Source: Hyalella azteca
Taxonomy: Eukaryota > Arthropoda > Malacostraca > Amphipoda > Hyalellidae
Length of the DNA: 64,000 nt
Assembly (NCBI RefSeq): GCF_000764305.2
Contig: NW_025939448.1
Location: forward strand, 1-64,000
Reading direction: 5' to 3'
Position numbers and translations under genes: made by a program. Each line of letters opens with the position of its first letter. Within the stretch, counting starts at the first letter, position 1. Of this stretch, positions 45,609 to 56,402 are shown piece after piece. Below the pieces are notes generated by a model. The model saw only the letters and a list, made by a program, of their open reading frames with translations. It made no database searches and was not told where the DNA came from.

Positions 45609-47194
45609 ATGACCTATTAAATCCAGCATTAATAGAATGTTTTCGACGAATGGTGGCGATGAACTGAGGTTCTGAAGCGTGATGGTACATCAGGGAGGTC
45701 ACACGGTGACAATATTCCAAGCACAGCGCGACAATAACACACACAAATGAGCCTCTCTCAGCCCTCATTTATTTTATGGAGCTAATTCCTACTTAAGCGT
45801 CCATAGCGAATGCTCGATAAATGCGCTAGCCTCCAACTGTACTCTCTTTATTCATATAAGAAGGAATAATTTTATTATATACATGTGAGGTATAAATTTC
45901 ACCTATCCTTATGATGAAAAAACTTTACCTATAAACAATTCTACCCATACATGTAAGTGAATGATATTCCTAATATCACTTGACTGTTATTAATTTTAAC
46001 TATAATTGTGAGGGAAAATTTTTGCCTATTTATGTGAGATAACAATTTTACCTATACATGAGAGGGAATAATTTTATTTATTCATGAGAGAGAATAATTT
46101 CACGTATGCATGGATGGAATATTTTCACCTCAACATGCGTGCAAATAAATTTCATCTAAACAACTAAGAAAAAATCGCCTATATAAGTGTGGGCGTGATG
46201 CAAGTGAAAGAAGTTAATATTTGTCAGAATTATTGATGAATTCGTACGAACAAACAAATGGAGAAGCTAGAATGAAAAACGAATCAATGCACTGCCCTGG
46301 TGGTGGAGGTCTTACTTGTCGAGAATTAAACGCGGAACTCCGCGTAAAAAAGTTCAATTCCGACTTATTAATGCCGGCAACTTTAGCATAGAAATATCAC
46401 GAGAATTTCCAAAGTTCAGTCACCAAATAAAAAATCATAACTGAATTAATTGGCAGCCAATGGAAGACTGATGACTGGCCACTCAAATTAGAAGAGGATT
46501 TTCGATAGTGTAACAACAGCAAGCAATAATCAGCAACCGATATATGCAGCAACTGACAAGCTAAACGACGTCGAAACAACGTTAAACTAACGTTTATTTA
46601 ACCAATCGACGTTGGTTTGACGTCAAATATCATGTAGGCATCAAGAATCAAATGACTTTGTTCTTTTAAATTACCGCCTAGGAGACGCTATCGCCTTGTT
46701 GAAGTATAGCTCAGTCCGACAGAGCCTTTTCCGGAGCTCATTTCAAAACATGATGAAATTCTAATGAAATTGAAATGCTATTCGGAAAATTGACTGAAAT
46801 ATGCTCCATTTCTTTCCGTTTTTTTAAAGTTAAACGCGCGAGTAAAATTAAAAAATATATATAACGATCAGTACTCACTGCAGTGAGTGACAGAGAGCGC
46901 ATTTTCTCGTCGACGAAAACTTGAGGTCACGGACGGACGGACAGACGGACGGACGGACGGACAGACAGACAGACAGACGGACATGGCGAGCACAATATTG
47001 CATTTTTTCCATAAATGAGAAAATGCGCTAAAAAAAGGTTAATCGGGACAAATAAAAAGTTCATATATGTCAGCGATCGAACAATGGAACCTGATGTGTA
47101 AAAATTAACGTTCGGATCAGAAGTGCAAGGAATGAAAAGAAGTAACAATAGAAGTAGAAAAAATAAGAAATGAATTCTTAATTCTCCCCCTGAC
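45609..47194. repeat. Intron, duplicated block D copy 1
   Basis: Matches 48160-49672. No exon recognised. A tetranucleotide GACG/GACA run lies at 46930-46980. Degenerate repeats of TGTGAGGKATAAATTTCACCTA type occupy 45840-46110. The Thr/His/Ser frame at 45505-45768 arises from the 93-bp repeat described at 48069. Confidence 0.8.
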
Positions 47195-47355
47195 CCCTCT
47201 GCTGATGTTGGCCACCAAATGGCCAGTGGCCCCATCATAAAGCTCCATGAGGAAGGTCTGAGGGAGGCCGCCATCAAAGCCCGCGGTGCAGTGGACACTG
47301 ACACTCGTAGCGGACAGGTTGAACTGCGAGCAGTTGCTCACTGGGTCAGGCCGAC
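47195..47355 (-). CDS. Exon A: first half of an Fn3 domain, Sidestep-like protein, copy 1
   Basis: 161-bp exon. The acceptor is TTCTAG (47356-47361) and the donor AGAGGG|GTCAGG (47194 down). Phase 1 at the start, phase 0 at the end. Protein: RPDPVSNCSQFNLSATSVSV then HCTAGFDGGLPQTFLMELYD then GATGHLVANISRG. The P-x-x-x-x-NC start, V-x-C and GFDGGLPQTF are hallmarks of the membrane-proximal Fn3 of Side family receptors, which take part in motor axon guidance and adhesion (with Beat family partners in Drosophila). The Gly codon split at the start matches the donor at 45530; the phase-0 end matches exon B at 62560. The donor GTCAGG is weak but identical in the second copy (49673-49833). Confidence 0.8.
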
Positions 47356-47759
47356 CTAGAATTACAAAATTTAAAGGATGATTTTAGGTAACGATATATC
47401 AATTTTAAATTAAATGAGGTCAAATCATTTTCAATATAATTCAATTAAACATGTTTAAGCGCATTATTATCCTTATAGGAGCAGCTGCTGACAAGTCAGG
47501 CCGACCTGAGGGTTTATATATTGCAATTGCAGGTTAGGATTAGGGTCAAATGTTTGCTCAAATCGAAAGATAAATAAGAATGGGATGATAAATACCGAAA
47601 TAATATACAAAATATTTTCAATGAAGATGTATTAAAGAATCTACCCTCGTTACGCAGACCGGCAACGCAAGTTACCCTCGGTAAGCGCTGTAGGTTAGCA
47701 TGAGGGCGAACAAACCTCAGTGACAACTCAATGGAATAAGTCTTGGATTTTTGTAGCTT
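47356..47759. other. Intron between exon copies
   Basis: Matches 49834-50230. The phrase CAGGCCGACCTGAGGGTTTA at 47497 resembles the exon A start (CAGGCCGACCTAG) but has no coding continuation. Confidence 0.6.
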
Positions 47760-47924
47760 GCACTCAAGAAAATTAATGAGCCACATTTTCCAAATAGCGA
47801 CATACTTTCTTACTCAAGATTATCAGTACAACAGGAATACCAGCACAAACGCAGAATGATGAGTAATGCATGTAAAATAAGGGCATCACCACTTTGACAA
47901 AGTCTCGCTTATTTGTGTGAGTGT
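47760..47924. mobile_element. MITE-like inverted-repeat element, copy 6
   Basis: Left GCACTCAAGAAAATTAATGA then GCCACATTTTCCAAATAGCG. The right end, read on the minus strand, is ACACTCACACAAATAAGCGA then GACTTTGTCAAAGTGGTGAT. Same insertion as copy 7 in the other block D copy. Confidence 0.75.
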
Positions 47925-48250
47925 AGCACCAAGCAACGGCCAATGTGCGTAAGGCAGCTGCGCCCAAATAGATGGGCGTACGAGTCAATAAATTGCAAAG
48001 CAGGGAACCCCATTACCTCCATGGCGGGGCAGGGGTGTGACCATTACTACTCCATTACCTCCATGGCGGACCTAATAAATTCAGCATTAATAGAATGTTT
48101 TCGCTGAATGGTGGCGATGAACTGAGGTTCTGAAGCGTGATGGTACGTCAGGGAGGTCAATGACCTAATAAATTCAGCATTAATAGAATGTTTTCGATGA
48201 ATGGTGGCGATGAAGTGAGGTTCTGAAGCGTGATGGTACATCAGGGAGGT
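47925..48250. repeat. Junction region: 70-bp-type fragment and 93-bp tandem repeat
   Basis: After GCAAAGCAGGGAAC (48004) the sequence switches to CCCATTACCTCCATGGCGGG, a piece of the 70-bp repeat family. From 48071 a 93-bp unit (CCTAATAAATTCAGCATTAA ... GATGGTACRTCAGGGAGGTC) occurs twice. At the equivalent point of the other copy (50460) the sequence switches to a 24-bp array instead. Confidence 0.8.
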
Positions 48251-49672
48251 CACACGGTGACAATATTCCAAGCACAGCGCGGCAATAACACACACAAATG
48301 AGCCTCTCTCAGCCCTCATTTATTTTATGGAGCTAATTCCTACTTAAGCGTCCATAGCGAATGCTCGATAAATGCGCTAGCCTCCAACTGTACTCTCTTT
48401 ATTCATATAAGAAGGAATAATTTTATTAAATACATGTGAGGTATAAATTTCACCTATGCTTGTGATGAAAAAACTTTACCTATTCATAATTCTACCATAC
48501 ATGTAAGTGAATGACATTCTCTATATCACTTGACTATGATTAATTTTACCTTTAATTGTGAGGAAAATTTTTTACCTATAAATTTCAGGGAAACATTTTA
48601 CCTTTAAATGTGAAGGAACAATTTTTACCTTTAAATGTAAGGGAAACATTTTACCTACATATGTGAGGGAAAATTTTTATCTATATATGTGAGGGGAAAA
48701 TGATATCTATAAATTTGAGGGACTAAATTTATTTATTCATGAGAGAGAACAATTTCAACTATGATTGGGATGGGATATTATCTCCTCAACATGCGTCAAA
48801 ATAAATTTCATCTAAACGACTAGGAAAAAATCATCTATAATTGTGGGCGTGATACAAGTGAAAGAAGTTAATACATGCCAGAATTACTGATGAATTCATA
48901 CGTACAAACGAATGAAGAAGCTAAAACGAAAAACGGATCGATGCAACGCTCGTGGGGGTCTTACTTGTCGAGTTTAACGCGAACTCCACGAACAAAATAG
49001 ATTCAGACTTATTAATGCCAGCAACTTTAGCAAAGAAATATCATAAAAATTTCCTAAATTATGTCACCCAATAAAAATCCTAATTAGATTAATCGGCGGC
49101 CAATGTAAGGCTGATGACTGGCCACTAAAAATCAGCAGATGATTTTCGCTAATGTAACATCTGCAAGCAACTGAAATATGCAGCAACTGACCAGCTAGAC
49201 GACGTTGAAGCAACGTTGAGCTAACGTTTATTCAGCCAAATATTGTGGGTTCGACGTCAATTATCTGTGTAGGCATTATTAACAAAATAGTTTTGTTCTT
49301 TTAAATGACAGCATAAAAGGCGCTTTCGCCTTGTTGAAGTATGGCTCCGTCCGACCGAACCTTTTTCGGAGCTCATTTCAAAACATGATAAAATTTTAAT
49401 GAAATTGAAATGCGACCCGAAAAGTTGACTTAAATCTACTTTAGTCTACTCCATTTCTTTCCATTTTTTAGAAGCTAAACGCGCGAGCGAAATTAATAAA
49501 AATAAAAGGAAGGTTAGTTTGTCAAATAACGACTTCATATGTGTATGCGATCGAACAATGGAATTTGATGTGTTGAAACTTAACTTTCGTATCAGATGTG
49601 AAAGGGATTTAATGAAAAAACAATAGAAGCAGAAAAATAATGAATAAATTAATTCTTAATTGGACCCCTGAC
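48251..49672. repeat. Intron, duplicated block D copy 2
   Basis: Counterpart of 45700-47194, with more units of the degenerate TTTACCTWTAAATGTGAGGG repeat (48540-48740). No exon recognised. Confidence 0.8.
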
Positions 49673-49833
49673 CCCTCTGCTGATGTTGGCCACCAAATGG
49701 CCAGTGGCGCCATCATAAAGCTCCATGAGGAAGGTCTGAGGGAGGCCGCCATCAAAGCCCGCGGTGCAGTGGACACTGACACTCGTAGCGGACAGGTTGA
49801 ACTGCGAGCAGTTGCGCACTGGGTCAGGCCGAC
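49673..49833 (-). CDS. Exon A: first half of an Fn3 domain, Sidestep-like protein, copy 2
   Basis: Same acceptor (TTCTAG), donor and phases as 47195-47355. Two base differences: AGC to CGC, changing Ser to Arg in PVRNCSQF, and one silent change in a Gly codon. Introns around the two copies differ far more than this, consistent with selection on the exon or with short divergence. Both are intact, which favours alleles or a functional duplicate over a pseudogene. Confidence 0.8.
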
Positions 49834-50230
49834 CTAGAATTACAAAATTTAAAGGAATGATTTTAAGTAACGATATATAAATTTAAAATTAAATAAAGTC
49901 AAGTCGTTTGCAATATAATTAAATTAAACACCTTTTGTATCACATAATTATCCTATGGAAGCAGCTGCTAACAGGTCAGGCCGACCTGGGGGTTTATATA
50001 TTGCAATTGCAGGTAGGATTAGGGTTAATGTTTGTTCAGATCGAAAACTAAATAAGAATGGGATGGTAAATGCCGAAATAATTTACAAATAATTTTCAAT
50101 GAAGGTGTATAAAAGAATTTACCCTCAGCTCGGTAACACGAGTTACCCTCAGTAAGCGGTGCTGGTTAGCATGAGGGCGAACAAGCCTCAGTGACAACTC
50201 AATGGAATAAGTCTTGGATTTTTGTAGCAT

Positions 50231-50378
50231 GCACTCAAGAAAATTAATGGGCCACATTTTCCAAATAGCGACATACTTTCTTACTCAGGATTACCAGCAC
50301 AAGCTCAGCAAGATGACTAATGCAAACAAAAAAGGGCATCGCCATTCGGACAAAGTCTCGCTTATTTGTGTGAGTGTA
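50231..50378. mobile_element. MITE-like inverted-repeat element, copy 7
   Basis: Left GCACTCAAGAAAATTAATGG; the right end, read on the minus strand, is ACACTCACACAAATAAGCGA then GACTTTGTCCGAATGGCGAT. Orthologous to copy 6. Confidence 0.75.
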
Positions 50379-50460
50379 GCACCAAGGGACGTCCAATGTG
50401 CGTAAGGCAGCTGAGCCCAAATAGATGGGCGTACGAGTCAATAAATTGCAAAGCAGGGAA

Positions 50461-50672
50461 CAGGCACCGCAGAGTCGTAAGTCCACGGCACCGCAAAGTC
50501 GTAAGTCCGCGGCACCGCAGAGTCGTAAGTCCGCGGCACCGCAGAGTCGTAAGTCCGAGGCACCGCAGAGTCGAAAGTCCGCGGCAACGCAGAGTCGTAA
50601 GTCCGCGGCAACGCAGAGTCGTAAGTCCGCGGCAACGCAGAGTCGTAAGTCCGCGGCACCGCAGAACCGTGG
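50461..50672. repeat. 24-bp minisatellite (GTAAGTCCGCGGCACCGC family), about 9 units
   Basis: Units containing CGCAGAGTCGTAAGTCC with variants GGCAACGC and TCGAAAGT. Same family as the 1.1-kb array at 58736 but less uniform, so perhaps its natural form. Confidence 0.95.
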
Positions 50673-51300
50673 TGTGTGTGCCAAACTGTATCGCAGGCTG
50701 ACAGAACTGTTTTCTTCCTCTTGGCCTAGTTAAAATAAAGGTGTCGCCCTAACTTAATTTATCTAAATTTTATCAAATAGATGTATGAATATAATTTAGT
50801 AATAATTGCAGGCTAGTGTGCAATTTTTTTAACATATAAATGGGCTGTGCCCGACGCTTGAATTTTAACCAATAATTGATAGTCGATAAAAATCTGTATT
50901 TATTCCTAAGAGATAGATATCTATAATTCGCCTCCTGTTAATTTAAAGTATTGAGAAGGAATATATAATTAAAGTTTTAATCTGTTACTCTTAAAGAACA
51001 TAGTACTTTCATGGATATTCCATAAATTTCATTCATGTATAGGCAGCACTGAACGGAACGCGTTGAGGGTATGGGCGCGGGATCGGCACGACAGGTTGTG
51101 GTTGGGGTGTTAATCAAGCCGCCCGCAGTCTCCCCGCCCTGTCACATTTCACCTACCTAGTTTTGATTTAATTGCCAAAAATAAAGAAAATAATGTTTAG
51201 GCTATTAATCTTGTTTTATTGCCAACTCCAACCCCCATAGTTTGCGGGGGTCGGAGGGGTTGCAAACTATGTTTTCCGACATAGTTTGCATAGTTTTTGT
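50673..51300. other. Non-coding stretch
   Basis: Unique sequence. A GC-rich patch at 51050-51150 (GGGCGCGGGATCGGCACGAC) has no recognised product. At 51219-51298 CCATAGTTTGC and GCAAACTATG form inverted and direct repeats. Confidence 0.5.
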
Positions 51301-52158
51301 TAGCTGTTGTACTGGAAATGGCGGTAAAATATTTATAAAGCCAGGACTATTTTTTTCAATATTGATAAAACAATACTGAAAAACAATAATGAAGTGATCA
51401 CCTTACGTGTAGCGTACAATCAGTAAGGAAATAATTACTTTTCATCTCAAGAAGCTGCAGATTGCGGAAGAAAATTAAGAGCTTGCCCCTTCTGAGTTAA
51501 TTAATTTTAAAATTTTATTGAAGCAACTAGCTCCATGCCTAGATAAATGCACCTGGATGTGCCTTTCTATCTGCTACTAAAATATTAGATTATTAGCGAT
51601 TGAGTATTAGCGAATGATGAGTAATCATCGAATTTTGTGTTTACAAAACCTGTATCAAATCCTGCCCTGTAAATGCAGCAACGATGGCAGTTATTTATTT
51701 CAAAAAGTTCTTAATTAAGGAAGACACATCAGCAAGCGTTTCTTCCCTGGTTTGAAAATACGCGTACGTTTCAATTAAAAATCTTGTTTGTTAGATCTTG
51801 CCGGAGTAAATTAGAAGCAAAACATCCTCTTTGGTTTATTAACCGTCAAGCTTGAGGACCCTCGTCCCAGGGGCTCCAGTAATCTCTTCCTTCCCGAGAG
51901 GAGGAAAATAATCAAATTATGGATACGAAAAATGTTTAAAATTATAACATGATATCAGAAGCAGAAATGTTCAAAAATTATGCATGAGGCCCCGTGTGTT
52001 ACTATGCGTGATTGAATAATATTGCATAACTTAATTTCGCATAACGCCTGCCTAAAAAATTTAGATCATCGCAGAACTCAAATCACGGCAAGAATTTCCG
52101 AGCAATCTGCCTTTAACCGCAAGCAAAGAAGCGAATATTGCGCACAGGAAGCGTCACT
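51301..52158. repeat. Third copy of part of the block C intron, apparently misplaced
   Basis: Matches 36010-37100, and 55990-56300 in its first part. On the transcribed strand it sits between exon A and the copy 2 transmembrane exon's array, whereas its counterpart lies inside the intron between exon B and the transmembrane exon. Confidence 0.75.
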
Positions 52159-52311
52159 GCACTCGGAGAAATGAGTGACACTTTGTCCAAATAACGATTC
52201 ACTGTTTGCCCTTGTGTGGGTTGTCTTGACTGAATTTGGCCCAGAATACGGGTTAACCTGCAGCGAGCGTGTCACTATTTGGACAAATCGACCCATCCAT
52301 TTTCTGAGCGT
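52159..52311. mobile_element. MITE-like inverted-repeat element, copy 8
   Basis: Left GCACTCGGAGAAATGAGTGA then CACTTTGTCCAAATAACGAT. The right end, read on the minus strand, is CGCTCAGAAAATGGATGGGT then CGATTTGTCCAAATAGTGAC. Near-identical to copy 4. Confidence 0.8.
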
Positions 52312-52360
52312 GTCCGAAGACGTCTCAAAACTTTCGGTAAAAGTACGGAGACGAAGGCGG

Positions 52361-52734
52361 CAGAGATATGAGACCTCAAGAAGTTCGGCATATAATGCAA
52401 ATTCATACGTCGCGGCAATGGATGAGATGAAGTGAGAAAGTTCAGCAGAGATATGAGACCTCAAGAAGTTCGGCATATAATGCAAATTCATACGTCGCGG
52501 CAATGGATGAGATGAAGTGAGAAAGTTCAGCAGAGATATGAGACCTCAAGAAGTTCGGCATATAATGCAAATTCATACGTCGCGGCAATGGATGAGATGA
52601 AGTGAGAAAGTTCAGCAGAGATATGAGACCTCAAGAAGTTCGGCATATAATGCAAATTCATACGTCGCGGCAATGGATGAGATGAAGTGAGAAAGTTCAG
52701 CAGAGATATGAGACCTCAAGAAGTTCGGCAGATA
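52361..52734. repeat. 85-bp tandem repeat, about 4.4 units
   Basis: Units at 52361, 52446, 52531, 52616 and 52701, nearly identical, running into the assembly gap. Confidence 0.95.
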
Positions 52735-52859
52735 NNNNNNNNNNNNNNNNNNNNNNNNNNNNNNNNNNNNNNNNNNNNNNNNNNNNNNNNNNNNNNNNNN
52801 NNNNNNNNNNNNNNNNNNNNNNNNNNNNNNNNNNNNNNNNNNNNNNNNNNNNNNNNNNN
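52735..52859. other. Assembly gap of 125 N
   Basis: Unresolved bases joining the 85-bp array to the donor-derived repeat of the transmembrane exon. The order across it is unproven. Confidence 0.99.
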
Positions 52860-53051
52860 CATACAGCACATCACACTCACCATACAGCACATCACACTCA
52901 CCATGCTGCGTCTTCTTGTCCCTGTTCCTTGCTGTCCTGCCAGCGACGATGAGCTTCATGACGATGACGACGGTGATGACCATGAGCAGGAAGCCCGTGG
53001 CACACTCACCATACAGCACATCACACTCACCATACAGCACATCACACTCAC
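52860..53051 (-). pseudogene. Tandem partial copy of the transmembrane exon, copy 2
   Basis: 52903-53000 repeats 99 bp of the exon's 3' part, followed by 21-bp donor repeats. The duplication period is exactly 150 bp. Because 150 and 21 are multiples of three, the frame reads unbroken from the true exon through the repeats into a second TGFLLMVITVVIVMKL. Confidence 0.8.
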
Positions 53052-53231
53052 CATGCTGCGTCTTCTTGTCCCTGTTCCTTGCTGTCTTGCCAGCGACGAT
53101 GAGCTTCATGACGATGATGACGGTGATGACCATGAGCAGGAAGCCCGTGGTCGCCCCTGCGACGATGGCGGCCGTGGAGCCTCGCAGCAGCGGCAGCGTC
53201 ACGCCAGGGGGCGGCGGGGGCTTGATCGCCG
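53052..53231 (-). CDS. Juxtamembrane plus transmembrane exon of a Sidestep-like protein, copy 2
   Basis: Same 180-bp exon as 32909-33088, acceptor TTTTGGTTCAG (CAG at 53232-53234) and donor ATG|GTGAGT (53046-53051), phase 1 at both ends. Differences: VIIV for VVIV in the helix, GKTARN for GRTARN, and KKTQHG for KKTHHG. All keep the hydrophobic helix and basic anchor. Exon B at 62422-62560 lies about 9 kb upstream on the transcribed strand with matching phase. This makes copy 2 the only pair of adjacent exons in correct order here. Confidence 0.8.
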
Positions 53232-56200
53232 CTGAACCAAAATGCAAATGAAGTTAAATTATGTATTTCTTTCACTTAGTTTGTTAATATTGAACATTTA
53301 ACAGTGAGTTTTTTATTTTTTTAGCTACGTATAAACATAAGGGCTAACGAATTTGATTAGTTTAGAACGTTAATGGAATGAGATTATGTTTTTCTTTCAC
53401 TATATTTTACGATTAAATATTCACCATTAAATTTTTGAAGATACATTAAGAGAAGATTTTTTAACTACAGGTCTTAAGAATATTGATAGATTTAGTAAAA
53501 TTGAAATCGAACTGAATTGAATTGAACGCAACTGAATTGAAATTACGTTTTGCGCCACTAAATTTTGATTTAAAGTATTCACCATTAAATTTTGAAGATT
53601 TATGGACGGAAAACTTACATTCAGAAACCGTTCCATTAGTTTATGCGAATAAAGGAGTTATGTTTTCCCTCCACTAAATTTTAAGGTTAAATCTTTAACA
53701 TTAAATTTTTCAAGATTGTTTAACAAAAAAAATAGGATCTGAAGAATTTTCATTAGTTTAGAATGCAAACGAAGTGAAATAATATTTTCCGCGACTTAAT
53801 ATATTAGGATTTTTGAAAAAGAAGCTCGCATGTCTGAAGCCATTTGCTCAGTTCAGAAAGCATTTGAAGGGAAATTATATTGTACATGATTTTGAACATT
53901 TCAGAGCAGGAAGCACTAAACCTTGAAGCCGTTTGATTAATTTTGATAATTTATTGGATGGGAAATAATAGTTACGATTGCTAAGAATTTTTCATTTATA
54001 ACAGGGATCTCGAGATTTGAAGGAAAGCTAATTGATTTGAAAATAAATTAATATAACAATTTTTGATTGATTGATTTAAGTAATTGTTTTAAGAAACATG
54101 TTTCATTTCGATCACATGCAGTAGTTTTTTATAAGACATTGATTTATTTTTTTCCCGATACACTCTCGCGATTTTTTAATAATCAATCACGGATCCTATT
54201 TTTGTAACAAATATTTTCACCAGCCTTTCATTGCAGTTCGGATGAGCGTGCAATTTGCAGCGACCATTCAATGAATGGACCTAAGCCTAAAAACACACAA
54301 ACTGACCATCGCTTCATTGCTGCGGCCATGTAGCAATTAAAACCCTTCAGTCCACTAACAACTCCCATTTATATGATGAAATATTACTCGGTTTAAGTCC
54401 GTGCTTTTCATAAGTAAAATATTTTGTATTTGTAACTTCAGTAATCCTTTGCCTATTGCGGATGTTGCGTTCCAGACCACGGCCACTATAGTTGAATTTC
54501 CTGATGGAGATTTAATCGACTGCTAATACTTATTAAGGTATTTATGTAGTGATTGTTTGGTGAGATTAAGTAGGATTGATTTAAAGTTACTGAAACAATT
54601 TCAATATGTAATAATTCTTCTCCATAATATTTAATTAATTAATGGCAGTTATAAGTTGATGATTTATTTCATTAATATTTTAAGGAAACCCGTAATAAAG
54701 TGAAGCCGCGCTAGTTGAAGCACGATATAGCGAATGATAATTTTTTACTGTTTTTTTAATGATTCATCAAATTCAATAATTCATTTCTTTATTTATTATA
54801 CAGGACGAATGTTTAATTATATTTGATTGCGACCGGATGAGCGATCTTCCGCAAACACGCCTTGGCAAACTGTGACCCACCAACCAATTTGAACGTTCAT
54901 TTTTAACCCTGTTAATTAAAGTGGCATTACCGTACTATTTTCTAGGTTATTCGTAATGTTTTCTGGATTTGGTTTGTTTTTAGCAGATAAATAGAAATGA
55001 CCTTGATATGAGTTAATTCAAATGAATAGCCCGACTCCTTTGGAATCGATTTGCCCGAGTTTTACACCGCAACTATGGAGTTTAAAAGTTTTCTATGATA
55101 AACACGCGCTCAACGTCGACTGGGGTGAACTGATTGCCTACACCGACAAAAAGTTGGAAAAAATTTATTCATGCGCGTAATTGCCATTTCCAATAAGGAT
55201 GAAGCTGTGATATGGTTTGAAAAAAGCTGTAATCGAGTCTTTGTTCGGATAATTGTTAGAAACGTCCATGAGTGCATCTCAGTTTTGGCATTTTTTAACA
55301 AAGGAGTCTCCTTGTACGGAGAACAATACGGTGATGTCATCTTGTCTTAATTAACGAATAAATGTTTTGGATAATATCTAGCAACCATGACCAATAATAT
55401 CTCGCACCCATCAAGACTCTAACATATACGACTAATAATGCATGTTGTAGCATTGATATAAAGCATTAGTTAAGTAAATTGGAAGCGTGAGACATGAAAA
55501 AGAGAAAATACTTTAATGTCCCGCTTTCAGGACTTTCTGGCCATGATATGCGGACGACATACGTGGGTTTACCGCGAGTTATGATGAAGCAAGTCCCACT
55601 TATTAGCCAAACGTCGATTTTGCCGAAGTTCTGCCAAAAGATCGATAATTGCGCCTGACACATTAATGCGACACGGGATATGACGGGTCGGCATGCAGCA
55701 CGATTACTTTGTTCCGCTGGATAAAACGATAGCGGCATGAGTCTACAATTGTTCTATCCACTTTTTTTGGCCTGACTGCTGGCCAAAATGACGTCAGTAT
55801 GTCTTGGCATGTTTAACTAACGTTTTTGTTGTTATGCATAACAGTATGTGTGATACATGCTGCTGCATAGATGGAGTCTATAGTAAATTGTTTCTTTTTG
55901 GTAATCGTCATTTCTCCAAACTATAGACACTTCATTATTGTACAAAGCTAAAAGGGCCTGAAGAAATTCATCTCTATGTCTCACTACTGTAGCTTTTATT
56001 CTGCAAATGGCGGTAAATATTTATGTAGCGGTACCATTTTCTTTTTAATATCGATGAAACAATAGTGTATAATAATAATGCAATGAATACCCTACTTGTA
56101 GCATACATGTAGAATAGGTAGGTAAATAATTACTTTCCATGTCAAGAAGCTGCAGATTGCGGAAGAAAATTAAGAGCTTGGCCCCTTCTGAGTTAATTAA

Positions 56201-56302
56201 TTTCAATATTTGATTGAAGCAACTAGCTACATACCTAGATAAATAAACTAGGATGGGCCTCTCTATCTGGTACTTAAATATTAGATTATTAGCGAATGAG
56301 TT
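53232..56302. repeat. Intron, duplicated block C copy 2 (first part)
   Basis: Counterpart of 33089-36312. No exon recognised. Includes the second copy of the 1.1-kb intronic repeat at about 54780-55870. Confidence 0.85.
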
Positions 56303-56402
56303 TTTGTGAATGATGAGTATTAGCGAATGATGAGTATTAGCGAATGATGAGTATTAGCGAATAATAAGTATTAGCGAATGATAAGTATTAGCGAATGATG
56401 AG
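56303..56402. repeat. 17-bp minisatellite, about 6 units
   Basis: GAATGATGAGTATTAGC units; the counterpart array at 36313 has about 11. Confidence 0.95.

Noticed and set aside
46930..46985. Possible transposon end (GACG/GACA run)
   Set aside because: Simple tetranucleotide repeat with no terminal repeats found nearby.
48047..48319. His/Ser/Ile-rich 90-codon minus-strand frame
   Set aside because: Built from two 93-bp tandem units; 93 is a multiple of three, and the frame does not match the Ig exon frame next to its counterpart at 45505.
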